A DNA stretch of 53,601 nucleotides, from contig AUJT01000026.1 in assembly GCA_000424365.1 (NCBI GenBank), positions 1-53,601 of the forward strand, given 5' to 3'. Shown piece by piece: positions 7,923 through 15,119 of this stretch. The stretch is from Lachnospiraceae bacterium NK4A144 (GTDB taxonomy: Bacteria > Bacillota > Clostridia > Lachnospirales > Lachnospiraceae). Below the pieces are notes generated by a model that was given only the letters and a program-made list of their open reading frames with translations, ran no database searches and was not told where the DNA came from. Made by a program: the position numbers and the translations under genes. The first letter of the stretch is position 1. Each line of letters starts with the position of its first letter.

Positions 7923-8445
7923 TGTTGAAGTATTCACACGGGATATGAAAAGGCTGGCATTAAGGTTTGAATCCGGAAATCCATTCCTTGATAATTTCAT
8001 TAAGTCTGATGAGGCTTTTGACGCTGGCATTGGCAAAACCTTTGTATGGATAGATGAAAAACGAACCAAAATAATTGGTTATTATAATATCGGAGTTGGT
8101 TATATCGACACGATTACTGATGATGGAAAGTATAAGATTGGTGGTTCTATTCACCTTAATTTTTTTGCATTGACCATGCAGTATAGAGGCGTCATTGTTG
8201 ATGTCAAAGATGATGGAACTAAGATTAAGGTATCCGACCAGCTGTTTGCTGATTTTATGAGCAAGGTATATTTGCTTAGAGAGCAATATTTAGGTTTTTC
8301 GTTTGTGACCCTTGCAGCAACTGATGAAGGTTATTCACTTTACAGGAGAAATTTGTTTGAAGATCTTGATGCAGATTTACATTTTTCACTGAAAGAGGAT
8401 GAAGATAATTGTAGACCTATGTATTTGGCGCTCGATTACGAATAA
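7912..8445 (+). CDS. GNAT-family N-acetyltransferase, candidate toxin
   Basis: About 177 residues. The pattern FESGNPFLDNFIKSDEAFDAGIGKTFVWID followed by IIGYYNIGVGYI and the C-terminal GFSFVTLAATDEGYSLYRRNLFED is that of the Firmicutes GNAT group related to TacT/AtaT-type tRNA-acetylating toxins. The usual acetyl-CoA loop (Q/RxxGxG/A) is not visible; the corresponding place reads VDVKDDGTKIKVSDQL, as in some Firmicutes relatives. I prefer the ATG at 7912 to the in-frame GTG at 7900 because AAGGAAG (7892-7898) leaves no room for the latter. It is paired with the small upstream gene, is followed by a terminator, and lies within a unit bounded by 31-bp direct repeats. Confidence 0.72.
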   Translation: MKINVEVFTRDMKRLALRFESGNPFLDNFIKSDEAFDAGIGKTFVWIDEKRTKIIGYYNIGVGYIDTITDDGKYKIGGSIHLNFFALTMQYRGVIVDVKDDGTKIKVSDQLFADFMSKVYLLREQYLGFSFVTLAATDEGYSLYRRNLFEDLDADLHFSLKEDEDNCRPMYLALDYE

Positions 8446-8462
8446 AAATGTGATGATTTAAG

Positions 8463-8497
8463 GCGGGATGTGTTTGAAAAGGTACATCTCGCTTTTT
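8463..8497 (+). terminator. Terminator after the GNAT gene
   Basis: Stem GCGGGATGT (8463-8471) with ACATCTCGC (8484-8492), one G-T pair, then TTTTT. The bases TTTTTATACAAT that follow also follow the terminator at 6353-6397. Confidence 0.85.
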
Positions 8498-8518
8498 ATA
8501 CAATAGACACCAAAGACT

Positions 8519-8549
8519 GGAAAAGACTATTATTCATTTGGGTATGAAG
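8519..8549 (+). repeat. 31-bp direct repeat, right copy
   Basis: Exact copy of 7590-7620. Read in the hipA-like frame it would give GKDYYSFGYEGD and a TGA stop, a plausible original C-terminus for the HipA-like kinase before the GNAT cassette arrived. Confidence 0.95.
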
Positions 8550-8610
8550 GTGATTGAGGTTATGAATTGGAATAGGACAAGTGAATACAAATAGAGTCAG
8601 AGGATAATTT

Positions 8611-8952
8611 ATGATAATTAGCGAGAGAATATTTAAGATAATGGAAGAGAAAGGTATTTCTCAGATAGAATTTGCAAGAAGAACCGGTATATCTCAGAGT
8701 ACGGTAAGTGACTGGAAACGAAAAAAAACAAATCCTGCTGCTGACAAAATTATGTGTATATGTAATGTCCTGGATGTGACACCTTATGAAATTTTGCAGG
8801 ACAGCATAGAACGTCGAAATGGAGTTGATTACATATTACTAGGTGAGGATGACGATGCATTTGAGCTGATAGAGATATATAAAAGTCTGGATGAAAAAAG
8901 AAAAGCAAGACTTATTGGATATGCAGATGCATTAAGGTCAATAAAAAAGTGA
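8611..8952 (+). CDS. XRE-family HTH transcriptional regulator
   Basis: 113 residues. The N-terminal 65 form a Cro/C1-type helix-turn-helix (ISERIFKIMEEKGISQIEFARRTGISQSTVSDWKRKKTNPAADKIM), typical of repressors and antitoxins; the C-terminal part (LDEKRKARLIGYADAL) resembles the short dimerisation tail of clostridial phage-type regulators. Ribosome binding site AGAGGAT. It stands between the hipA-like/GNAT genes and the AAA gene, and a perfect palindrome on the promoter of the next unit (9009-9022) is a candidate binding site. It could also act as HTH partner of the HipA-like kinase. Confidence 0.85.
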   Translation: MIISERIFKIMEEKGISQIEFARRTGISQSTVSDWKRKKTNPAADKIMCICNVLDVTPYEILQDSIERRNGVDYILLGEDDDAFELIEIYKSLDEKRKARLIGYADALRSIKK

Positions 8953-8964
8953 ATATACGGGTAT

Positions 8965-8994
8965 AGGCATGTCGCTTGACATGCTTATTTTTTT
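8965..8994 (+). terminator. Terminator after the XRE gene
   Basis: Stem GCATGTC (8967-8973), loop GCTT, GACATGC (8978-8984), extended by A-T and G-T pairs, then TTATTTTTTT. It physically overlaps the promoter at 8976-9004. Confidence 0.8.
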
Positions 8995-9004
8995 AGACTA
9001 AAAT
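8976..9004 (+). promoter_or_regulatory. Strong sigmaA-type promoter of the AAA gene unit
   Basis: TTGACA (8976-8981), exactly 17 bases, then TAAAAT (8999-9004). The start of transcription would fall about 9010-9012, inside the palindrome 9009-9022. The -35 box lies in the loop and 3' arm of the terminator hairpin of the upstream gene. Confidence 0.75.
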
Positions 9005-9008
9005 AACG

Positions 9009-9022
9009 TATAAACGTTTATA
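9009..9022. promoter_or_regulatory. Palindromic operator candidate at the transcription start
   Basis: TATAAACGTTTATA is a perfect 14-bp palindrome placed just after the -10 box, where a bound repressor would block initiation. The XRE protein encoded immediately upstream is the natural candidate. No second copy was found before the XRE gene itself. Confidence 0.5.
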
Positions 9023-9160
9023 TAATACGCTTAAACAAATTGATAGATATGTCTTTGCAAAATTACATGATAAATAATGAGAGATAGCTAAAAATTGAAT
9101 GATATTCAATAACGTCTATACGGTAAATGAGGCGTGCATATAGGAGGCCTGGGAGGTAGT

Positions 9161-9313
9161 ATGACGGAAGAAGCAGAAGCTCAGATTAATGCGATGTTGG
9201 ATGATGAGTGGGAGTATGGTTTTAAGTGTGGGTATCAAAAGCTGACCTATTACTTTGTAAGTGTATTGAGGATACATAAGAAAGCGGGGATAGCATGGAT
9301 TTTAGAAAATTAA
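9161..9313 (+). CDS. Small ORF (50 aa) translationally coupled to the AAA gene
   Basis: ATG at 9161 follows an excellent ribosome binding site (GGGAGGT, with AGGAGG further up). The 50-residue product begins MTEEAEAQINAMLDDEWEYG and ends GIAWILEN; no domain is recognised. Its stop lies 19 bases inside the AAA gene, whose own start has a poor ribosome binding site, so translation of this ORF would carry ribosomes to the AAA start. It is either a real small protein (partner of the ATPase) or a coupling leader peptide. Confidence 0.5.
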   Translation: MTEEAEAQINAMLDDEWEYGFKCGYQKLTYYFVSVLRIHKKAGIAWILEN

Positions 9314-11169
9314 CAGTACAGCCTGAGTTTGTAGATACAACCTTGCAAATAATGAGAGTTGTTGATAATGCGAGAAGATGGGAGGTAATAGCTGGCTCTG
9401 GGCATTTGGGAAAAACAACGCTCTTATCAATGCTTTATTACTATTTTAATGAAGACCTTGAAACCAAAGAACTTTTTGAAAATACCAGATTGGCAAAGGA
9501 ATATCCGGATTGGGAAAAGGAACTGAATAAATATATAGTGTTGCATCTGGACTTTACGGATTTTGATGAGAGAACTTTTGATAAAGCGATGCGGTATGTT
9601 AATGAAAAGATGAAAAATCTGTATATTCGCATTGTACAGAAACTTTTTCCTAAAGGTAAACTTTATAGATATGATCTGGAAAAATGTATAGATATGATAG
9701 AAAAGGATGTGGAAATAGAAGCATTGGAGTGGTCTTTAAGAGGATTGCTTTATCTTTGCAGAGATTCGAAACGTACTTCTGATTCTATAGAAGATAGACC
9801 TGTCTTACTTATAGATAACATTATAAAACTTGAAACAAAAGCCAGAGAATATAATTATTATCCGGAAATGGAAAAGTTTCTTTTACAATTACTTAGATTT
9901 GAGCCGGACAAGGAATGTGCATATTATTTTCAAGTAGGGGATGTAGATTTGGTTCGTGGTTGTTGGTTTTCAGGACAGATTAGCTATCATCCTGATTTTG
10001 TGGCACCACATAGTGGAGACGAATGTACATGGCTCTTTGAAAATATTTTTGAATGCTATGACGACTGTACCATTAAAGAAAAAATGGAAATAGTGCATGG
10101 GAACCCGATTGAGATGGATCAGGATATGCTGCGCGAAATGAAAGATAAGCATAAAAAGAATCAAATAGAAGCAGAGAGGGTAGCAAAAGAACAGGAAGAG
10201 GAACGGAGGAGAAGATATGCGGCGGGGTTAAGACAGGGAGTATGCATGTATTCGCCGAGTATGGGATTAAGAAGCTACAAAATGGGTATGTTTATTAATA
10301 ACCTCAAAATGGTGGAGTCAAAATTAAAACGACTATATAAAGATAAAGACGAATACAAAGAATACTCGGATGTTTATAGTAAATTGCAAAAACTTGATAA
10401 AAATAATCCGTCCGGTTGGAAAGAGGAAGATACAGATGAGCTTATTGCCTCATGTGTAGGAATTCGAGATGGATGGAAGGTTTCATATCACAACAGAGAT
10501 TATTATTGGGAGTATATCGATGTTTCTGATCCTGGAAATCACAACTACAGTATTAGTGACATTAAAGCGTACATAAAACCAAAGAAAACAGAGCTTAAGG
10601 TGTTCTATAATGACTGTATAAAATACTTATTGGAAAACGGGAAAGAGGGATTTGTTACAAAGATAAGTAAGTTCGATCGTGAAGATGTTATATGTCTTTG
10701 GGTGAGGAGATATGAGTTTGATCTATTAGAGAAATTTTGCGACAAACGTGAGAACGATCTTATAGATTGCCTTCCGCTGATGGCTCATAGAAGAAAAATA
10801 GCAATTAGCCATGACTTTATGGACTTGGATACGCATAATGGAATACTTGCAAAAATAATATATGATTACTTTCAGATGATAGATGATGAAAGTCAGATAG
10901 ATATAGAAAAAATGTATGATCTCTTTGTTAAGGGGTGGAATGCAGATCTACCTGCAGGAAATATATTCCGAAAAGACTTTGAACGTGCATCTGCTCAGGC
11001 ATTTGTTATGTTGATCGATTCATTAAATTGCGTTTTGTCAGGAAAAGATCTTTCAGATGATTCATTTATTCTTTCTGATGACAGAGAGGCATGGGGGAAT
11101 CTTGGCAATGCAAAGTGTTGGAATAATGTCAGACCAAGAAAAGAGAATATAGAAGGAAAATTAGCATGA
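9295..11169 (+). CDS. AAA-type P-loop ATPase of an accessory (defence-like) family
   Basis: 624 residues. Walker A GSGHLGKTT (about residues 34-42) and Walker B RPVLLIDN (about 168-175) are clear; the intervening LDFTDFDERTFDKAMRYVNE resembles the AAA-ATPase-like group (PF09820 type) that in other bacteria usually carries a C-terminal PD-(D/E)XK-like nuclease (DUF1703). Here I see no such motif: residues 290-325 are a charged coiled coil, and the C-terminal 300 residues are unrecognised. Probably cytoplasmic. Driven by its own promoter with a palindrome at 9009, next to XRE, MNT and Wadjet genes. Defence or toxin function is inferred from neighbourhood. Confidence 0.65.
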   Translation: MDFRKLTVQPEFVDTTLQIMRVVDNARRWEVIAGSGHLGKTTLLSMLYYYFNEDLETKELFENTRLAKEYPDWEKELNKYIVLHLDFTDFDERTFDKAMRYVNEKMKNLYIRIVQKLFPKGKLYRYDLEKCIDMIEKDVEIEALEWSLRGLLYLCRDSKRTSDSIEDRPVLLIDNIIKLETKAREYNYYPEMEKFLLQLLRFEPDKECAYYFQVGDVDLVRGCWFSGQISYHPDFVAPHSGDECTWLFENIFECYDDCTIKEKMEIVHGNPIEMDQDMLREMKDKHKKNQIEAERVAKEQEEERRRRYAAGLRQGVCMYSPSMGLRSYKMGMFINNLKMVESKLKRLYKDKDEYKEYSDVYSKLQKLDKNNPSGWKEEDTDELIASCVGIRDGWKVSYHNRDYYWEYIDVSDPGNHNYSISDIKAYIKPKKTELKVFYNDCIKYLLENGKEGFVTKISKFDREDVICLWVRRYEFDLLEKFCDKRENDLIDCLPLMAHRRKIAISHDFMDLDTHNGILAKIIYDYFQMIDDESQIDIEKMYDLFVKGWNADLPAGNIFRKDFERASAQAFVMLIDSLNCVLSGKDLSDDSFILSDDREAWGNLGNAKCWNNVRPRKENIEGKLA

Positions 11170-11354
11170 CAGAAATGGATAAAAAGTGCTACAGCTACTG
11201 AAAAACAAGAGCAGATCAATGTGCAAATGCTCTTGAGAAATCTGTGCGTAAAATGTAGTATGGAAATATCTTGAATGAAGTATTATATCAGGTTACGAAC
11301 TATTAGTATAAGGCGGCGTACACAGGTTTTGACCATTGATTAAAGGTGATTGAT
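11170..11354 (+). other. Intergenic stretch between AAA and MNT genes
   Basis: Contains one perfect 8-bp stem, CAAGAGCA (11206-11213) with TGCTCTTG (11228-11235), not followed by a T-run, so it is a weak terminator at best. AT-rich TATTAT/TATAAG strings (11282-11315) could be -10 boxes, but no matching -35 stands out. Confidence 0.35.
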
Positions 11355-11690
11355 ATGAGGATAGATGCAATCATAAATGACTTTGTAAAAAGAAGCCAGG
11401 ATGTATTTGGGGATAGTTTTGTATCGGCTATTTTGTACGGTTCATATGCACGAGGTGATAATACAGATAGTTCTGATGTTGATATTATGATATTAACAAC
11501 TCTTTCGGATGAAGAAATCGAGAAGATAGAGAATGATATTTTTGATATTGCATTTGATTACCTTATTGCGGACAATTTGACAATCAGTGTAAATATAAAG
11601 AATAATGTTCATTTTTTATACTGGGTAGACAATTTACCATATTATAGAAATATTCAGAGGGAGGGAATAATAATTGCAAGACAAGAATAA
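11355..11690 (+). CDS. MNT-type minimal nucleotidyltransferase (MntA-like antitoxin)
   Basis: About 111 residues. The nucleotidyltransferase motif is complete: LYGSYARGDNTDSSDVDIMIL (GSYARGD near residue 29 and the DVD metal pair near 42). MntA proteins AMPylate and silence a HEPN ribonuclease (HepT) encoded next to them. I start at ATG 11355, 8 bases after AAAGG; an in-frame GTG at 11346 overlaps the ribosome binding site. The stop overlaps the start of the HEPN reading frame as in intact MNT-HEPN pairs, but that partner is only a 30-codon stump here, so this antitoxin appears to be an orphan. Confidence 0.83.
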   Translation: MRIDAIINDFVKRSQDVFGDSFVSAILYGSYARGDNTDSSDVDIMILTTLSDEEIEKIENDIFDIAFDYLIADNLTISVNIKNNVHFLYWVDNLPYYRNIQREGIIIARQE

Positions 11691-11766
11691 AGAACTTAGT
11701 AAGTATAGATTGTCAAATGCTAACGCAATAAATAACTATTTAAAGAGATGTTATGAAAAAGCATAA
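11674..11766 (+). pseudogene. Truncated HEPN (HepT-like) toxin gene remnant
   Basis: A TTG start after GAGGGAGGG, overlapping the MNT stop, opens a frame of 30 codons reading LQDKNKELSKYRLSNANAIN and then NYLKRCYEKA, stop. The KELSKYRLxxAxxxxxYLK pattern is the usual first helix of HEPN proteins that follow MNT genes, but the frame stops where the next helix and the catalytic RX4-6H should come. jetD begins inside the stump (11753), so the break point of the Wadjet locus lies at about 11740-11765. Confidence 0.65.
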
Positions 11767-12763
11767 AACTACATACGATGCTCTGATAAAGGGAAAACAG
11801 TTTAAGAATTATCAGGAAGAATATGATTTCCTAAAGAACCTGATCGATACGGGGAAGATATCACCGATAAAAGCCTCTGGAACTAACGGCAAAAAGCCCG
11901 CCATGTATAGAGGCTTTTGGGTATTTGAGGAAGAAGCGGATTATTCAGAATATCTTGATGAACTGAAGTATAAGTTGTCCGCACATATAAACCCGGAGTT
12001 TTATCTGAAACACCCGGAGGTTTATGACAAAGAACGTGAATATGTCATTGCACTCAGTGACTACTTAAGTCACCGGTCAGATAAGCTGCAGTTCACTCTT
12101 TCGGAAAATGAAAGAAGTTATGATATATGGAAAAAAGAAAAATTCCTGTCAGGAAAAACATATGAACAGGACGGCAGCGCAGTATCATCAGCAGCATTGT
12201 TGCGGCACTGTGGAGTTTCGAAAGAACTATTAAATGTTTACCACACCACAGAACCTTTGGTATATTTTTCACTAGATAAACATGTACCTCAAAATATATT
12301 GATACTAGAGAATCTTGATCCGTTTTATGGCATGCGAAAAAAAATAATGTCAGGCGAGGATGAAATACTTGGTACAAAATTTTCTACACTGATATATGGT
12401 GGAGGGAAAAGAGTATCTGCATTTTTTACAGGTTTTGAAGTGTTTGCTGAGGGATATCTGAAGCATCCGGAAAACAGATTCTTCTATTTTGGAGATTTAG
12501 ATTACGAAGGTATCGGTATATATGAGTCATTTGCAGAAAAATATGGAAATGCAATAGATATAGTTCCGTTCAGATCAGCATATGAGGCGCTTGTAAATGG
12601 AAATGTAGTAGAAGATCTTCCGTACTCCAGTGAGTTACAGAATAAAAACATCGGAGAAAAATTCTGGAGTTTCTTTGACCGGGAAACAGTGGAAAAAATG
12701 AAAAATATATTAGAAAGCGGCAGATATGTGCCGCAGGAAAAATTATCCATAATAGATTATTAA
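11753..12763 (+). CDS. jetD: Wadjet defence protein JetD (Toprim nuclease subunit)
   Basis: 336 residues. The Toprim-like core YFGDLDYEGIGIYESF (about residues 244-259) is the hallmark of JetD (DUF2220/DUF2399 C-terminal domain), the topoisomerase VI-A-like subunit that cuts DNA after the SMC complex JetABC has extruded a small circular plasmid. The N-terminal half is the DNA-binding/arm part. The gene precedes jetA by 14 bases, so the order is D-A-B-C rather than A-B-C-D, as I recall for type II/III-like systems. The start lies within the HEPN remnant and has only a modest ribosome binding site (AAAGAGAT). Confidence 0.88.
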   Translation: MKKHKTTYDALIKGKQFKNYQEEYDFLKNLIDTGKISPIKASGTNGKKPAMYRGFWVFEEEADYSEYLDELKYKLSAHINPEFYLKHPEVYDKEREYVIALSDYLSHRSDKLQFTLSENERSYDIWKKEKFLSGKTYEQDGSAVSSAALLRHCGVSKELLNVYHTTEPLVYFSLDKHVPQNILILENLDPFYGMRKKIMSGEDEILGTKFSTLIYGGGKRVSAFFTGFEVFAEGYLKHPENRFFYFGDLDYEGIGIYESFAEKYGNAIDIVPFRSAYEALVNGNVVEDLPYSSELQNKNIGEKFWSFFDRETVEKMKNILESGRYVPQEKLSIIDY

Positions 12764-12777
12764 CGGCGGTATAAAAG

Positions 12778-14394
12778 ATGCAATATGATTTCCTGAAGTC
12801 TTTTCCAAAGCGCATGAAAAACGTAGGACTTTATACGATCCTCGTGCGCAGTATAATCTCAAAAACTTCGTGGAACGAATATGGTTTCATAGAAGATGAT
12901 GAGCGCATTAATTTAGTCTTTTCGGTGCTTCTCTTTATCATGGAAAAGTCTCTCATAGAAGAAAGCTGCACAATAGATGACATTGCAAGTTTCATTGATG
13001 ACATAAATAACCTGCATTATAGGAAGTCCTTGAACTATGAGGAATGCATCACTTTGTCCGAATTTATAGTTAATACTATTTTGTCCAACGAAGGAAAACA
13101 GATGTCCTTTGAAGGCTATGATTATTCAGAGGGAATGTACCATTCTATATATATCCGTTATGTCAGAAACAAGATCGTTTATACCGAGCATGATATCAGG
13201 CGTACGTCGTATATGCTGACCGATGACGGATATAATCTCCTTCTTTCCACACTGGAGGTGGAAAAAAATCTGCAGATTCCCATACAGGAAATGATCTTCA
13301 AGATGCATCTTGAAAAACAGAGTTATGATAAGGCTGTCGAGAATATACGTACTATTTTTCAAAGTATCCGCATGCAGTACCAGAAAATAATGGAAGCCAT
13401 GTACAGGATACGAAGAAATGCTCTGGAATATTCAGTAGAGGAGTATCGTCAGACGCTTGAAGAAAACCTGAGCACAATACAGGAAACAAAGGACAAATTT
13501 CAGAATTACAAAGAACTCGTAAAGGAACGTATAAAAGAATACGAAGAAAGAGAGATTCAGTTATCGAGCCTTTCGCCGGAGGATGCGGACAGATTGAAAA
13601 ATCTAAAGATCATCAGCTATTGCCTGGGAATGGTAATAGAAGAACATCAGTCAATCCTCAGTAAACACATGGATCTGAAGCAGCTCTACACAAAAGAACT
13701 TGAAGAATTGTCACAGGTAGCTTTGATTAAGCGATTTTCTCTGAGAAGCGAGGTATATGAGAAAATCCTTGAAAAGCCTGAGGCAATCGGCAATCTTAAT
13801 TTACTATTATCACCTCTTATTAGTGCAGACATTTCTAAAATCTACAATCCTAAAATAGCATTAAAACCTCACAAGGTGATCAGGAAAAAGGCTGAAGAAG
13901 AACTAACGGAGAATATCGATTTTGACGAGGAAGCATGGGAAGCTGAGCAGGAGCGTATAAGACTCGAGAAGCGAAAAGTGTATGAGACTTCTCTGGAGTT
14001 TATACTGCAAAATGTTCTGGATGAAACAACGGTTACGCTGTCTTCGATGAAAAAAACAGTTAATGAAGATGCAGACTCAAAGTCAAAGCTAATACCTGAT
14101 ATCGAAGTTTTCAAGGAGATAATGGTTGAACTTATCAAGGCTCAGAGCATTGATATAGATGCGATAAAGGCAGAGAGAAAGAATGTGCTGGATGATGGCA
14201 ATGAGATTTTTGAACTGAATTTTATGCTTCTCGAAATACTTGAGAAGATTGATAAAGAGAGCAGGGTAAAATATTTGTACATAGAAAAACTGCCTGGTGC
14301 AAATATGGTAGTCTTTGAAAATGTAGTCGATGCAGACGGCAATTATCGAAATATCAGATGTTCGGATACAAGGATATCAGTTGGTGAGAAATAA
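12778..14394 (+). CDS. jetA: Wadjet defence protein JetA (kleisin-like, MukF-like subunit)
   Basis: 538 residues. N-terminal winged-helix-like region (MQYDFLKSFPKRMKNVGLYT ... YMLTDDGYNLLLSTLEVE), then long helices and coiled coil (about residues 175-300, e.g. EEYRQTLEENLSTIQETKDK), as expected for the JetA subunit that bridges the SMC heads. The phrase LTDDGYxLLxxTLEVE is typical of the Firmicutes JetA family. Its stop shares a base with the jetB start (TAATG), giving translational coupling. Together with JetB and JetC it forms the MukBEF-like loop-extruding complex. Confidence 0.87.
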   Translation: MQYDFLKSFPKRMKNVGLYTILVRSIISKTSWNEYGFIEDDERINLVFSVLLFIMEKSLIEESCTIDDIASFIDDINNLHYRKSLNYEECITLSEFIVNTILSNEGKQMSFEGYDYSEGMYHSIYIRYVRNKIVYTEHDIRRTSYMLTDDGYNLLLSTLEVEKNLQIPIQEMIFKMHLEKQSYDKAVENIRTIFQSIRMQYQKIMEAMYRIRRNALEYSVEEYRQTLEENLSTIQETKDKFQNYKELVKERIKEYEEREIQLSSLSPEDADRLKNLKIISYCLGMVIEEHQSILSKHMDLKQLYTKELEELSQVALIKRFSLRSEVYEKILEKPEAIGNLNLLLSPLISADISKIYNPKIALKPHKVIRKKAEEELTENIDFDEEAWEAEQERIRLEKRKVYETSLEFILQNVLDETTVTLSSMKKTVNEDADSKSKLIPDIEVFKEIMVELIKAQSIDIDAIKAERKNVLDDGNEIFELNFMLLEILEKIDKESRVKYLYIEKLPGANMVVFENVVDADGNYRNIRCSDTRISVGEK

Positions 14395-15119
14395 TGGCAT
14401 ATGAATTTGATGAAGTAAGGAAAAGTCAGGAAATCTTTTATAATCTGCTGAAGTATCATACTTTGGAAGAGGAGAAAGAACCGGGGTTATTTAATGCGTA
14501 TCTTGAAAGTGAAAATATCCAGAATCTCGTAAAGAGTCAGGGAGAGGCAGCGGACAGTCGGATCGAACGTTATGGAAGCGTCCTTTATCTGATCCCTGAT
14601 GAGGATAATTATTATCTTGGTTTTTCAAAGACTGAATTAAAGCAAAGTTTATGCAAATCTCAGGCAACGGATAAGGACTATTATCTGTCACAGTTTGTGA
14701 TATTGCTGCTTCTCATGGAATTGTATGATGGGAAAGGTGCCAGCAGCAAGACACGCGATTTTATAAAGCTTGGTGAATTCCAAAATATCATATCGGAGCG
14801 TCTTCGTGAGGGATGTGAAAAATATAGTGAGGAAGAACAGCAAAATTATGAAGTGGCGTTTTTTCCGATGATGGAAGCGTATGAGGCTCTTAAATCTGAT
14901 AAAAATGGAAATCGTTCAAAAACGACAAAAGAAGGATTTCTATATCATATACTGAAGTTTTTGGAAAACCAGGGGCTTATAGATTATATCGAGAAGGATG
15001 AGATGATCCTCACGACTAAGAAACTCGATAACCTGATGGACTGGAATATCCTGAATCAGAATAACTATAAGAGAGTTGAACGTATTTTCAGCGACGAAAT
15101 TGAAATAGAGGAGCCATAA
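14394..15119 (+). CDS. jetB: Wadjet defence protein JetB (MukE-like subunit)
   Basis: 241 residues, all-alpha/winged-helix-like, corresponding in size and position to JetB (the MukE-like KITE subunit; annotated as DUF6063 in Firmicutes, from memory). Recognisable features are the N-terminal FDEVRKSQEIFYNLLKYHTL and the central DKDYYLSQFVILLLLMELYD. It binds JetA next to the SMC heads. It overlaps jetA by one base and abuts jetC with no gap, so the operon is tightly coupled. Confidence 0.82.
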   Translation: MAYEFDEVRKSQEIFYNLLKYHTLEEEKEPGLFNAYLESENIQNLVKSQGEAADSRIERYGSVLYLIPDEDNYYLGFSKTELKQSLCKSQATDKDYYLSQFVILLLLMELYDGKGASSKTRDFIKLGEFQNIISERLREGCEKYSEEEQQNYEVAFFPMMEAYEALKSDKNGNRSKTTKEGFLYHILKFLENQGLIDYIEKDEMILTTKKLDNLMDWNILNQNNYKRVERIFSDEIEIEEP

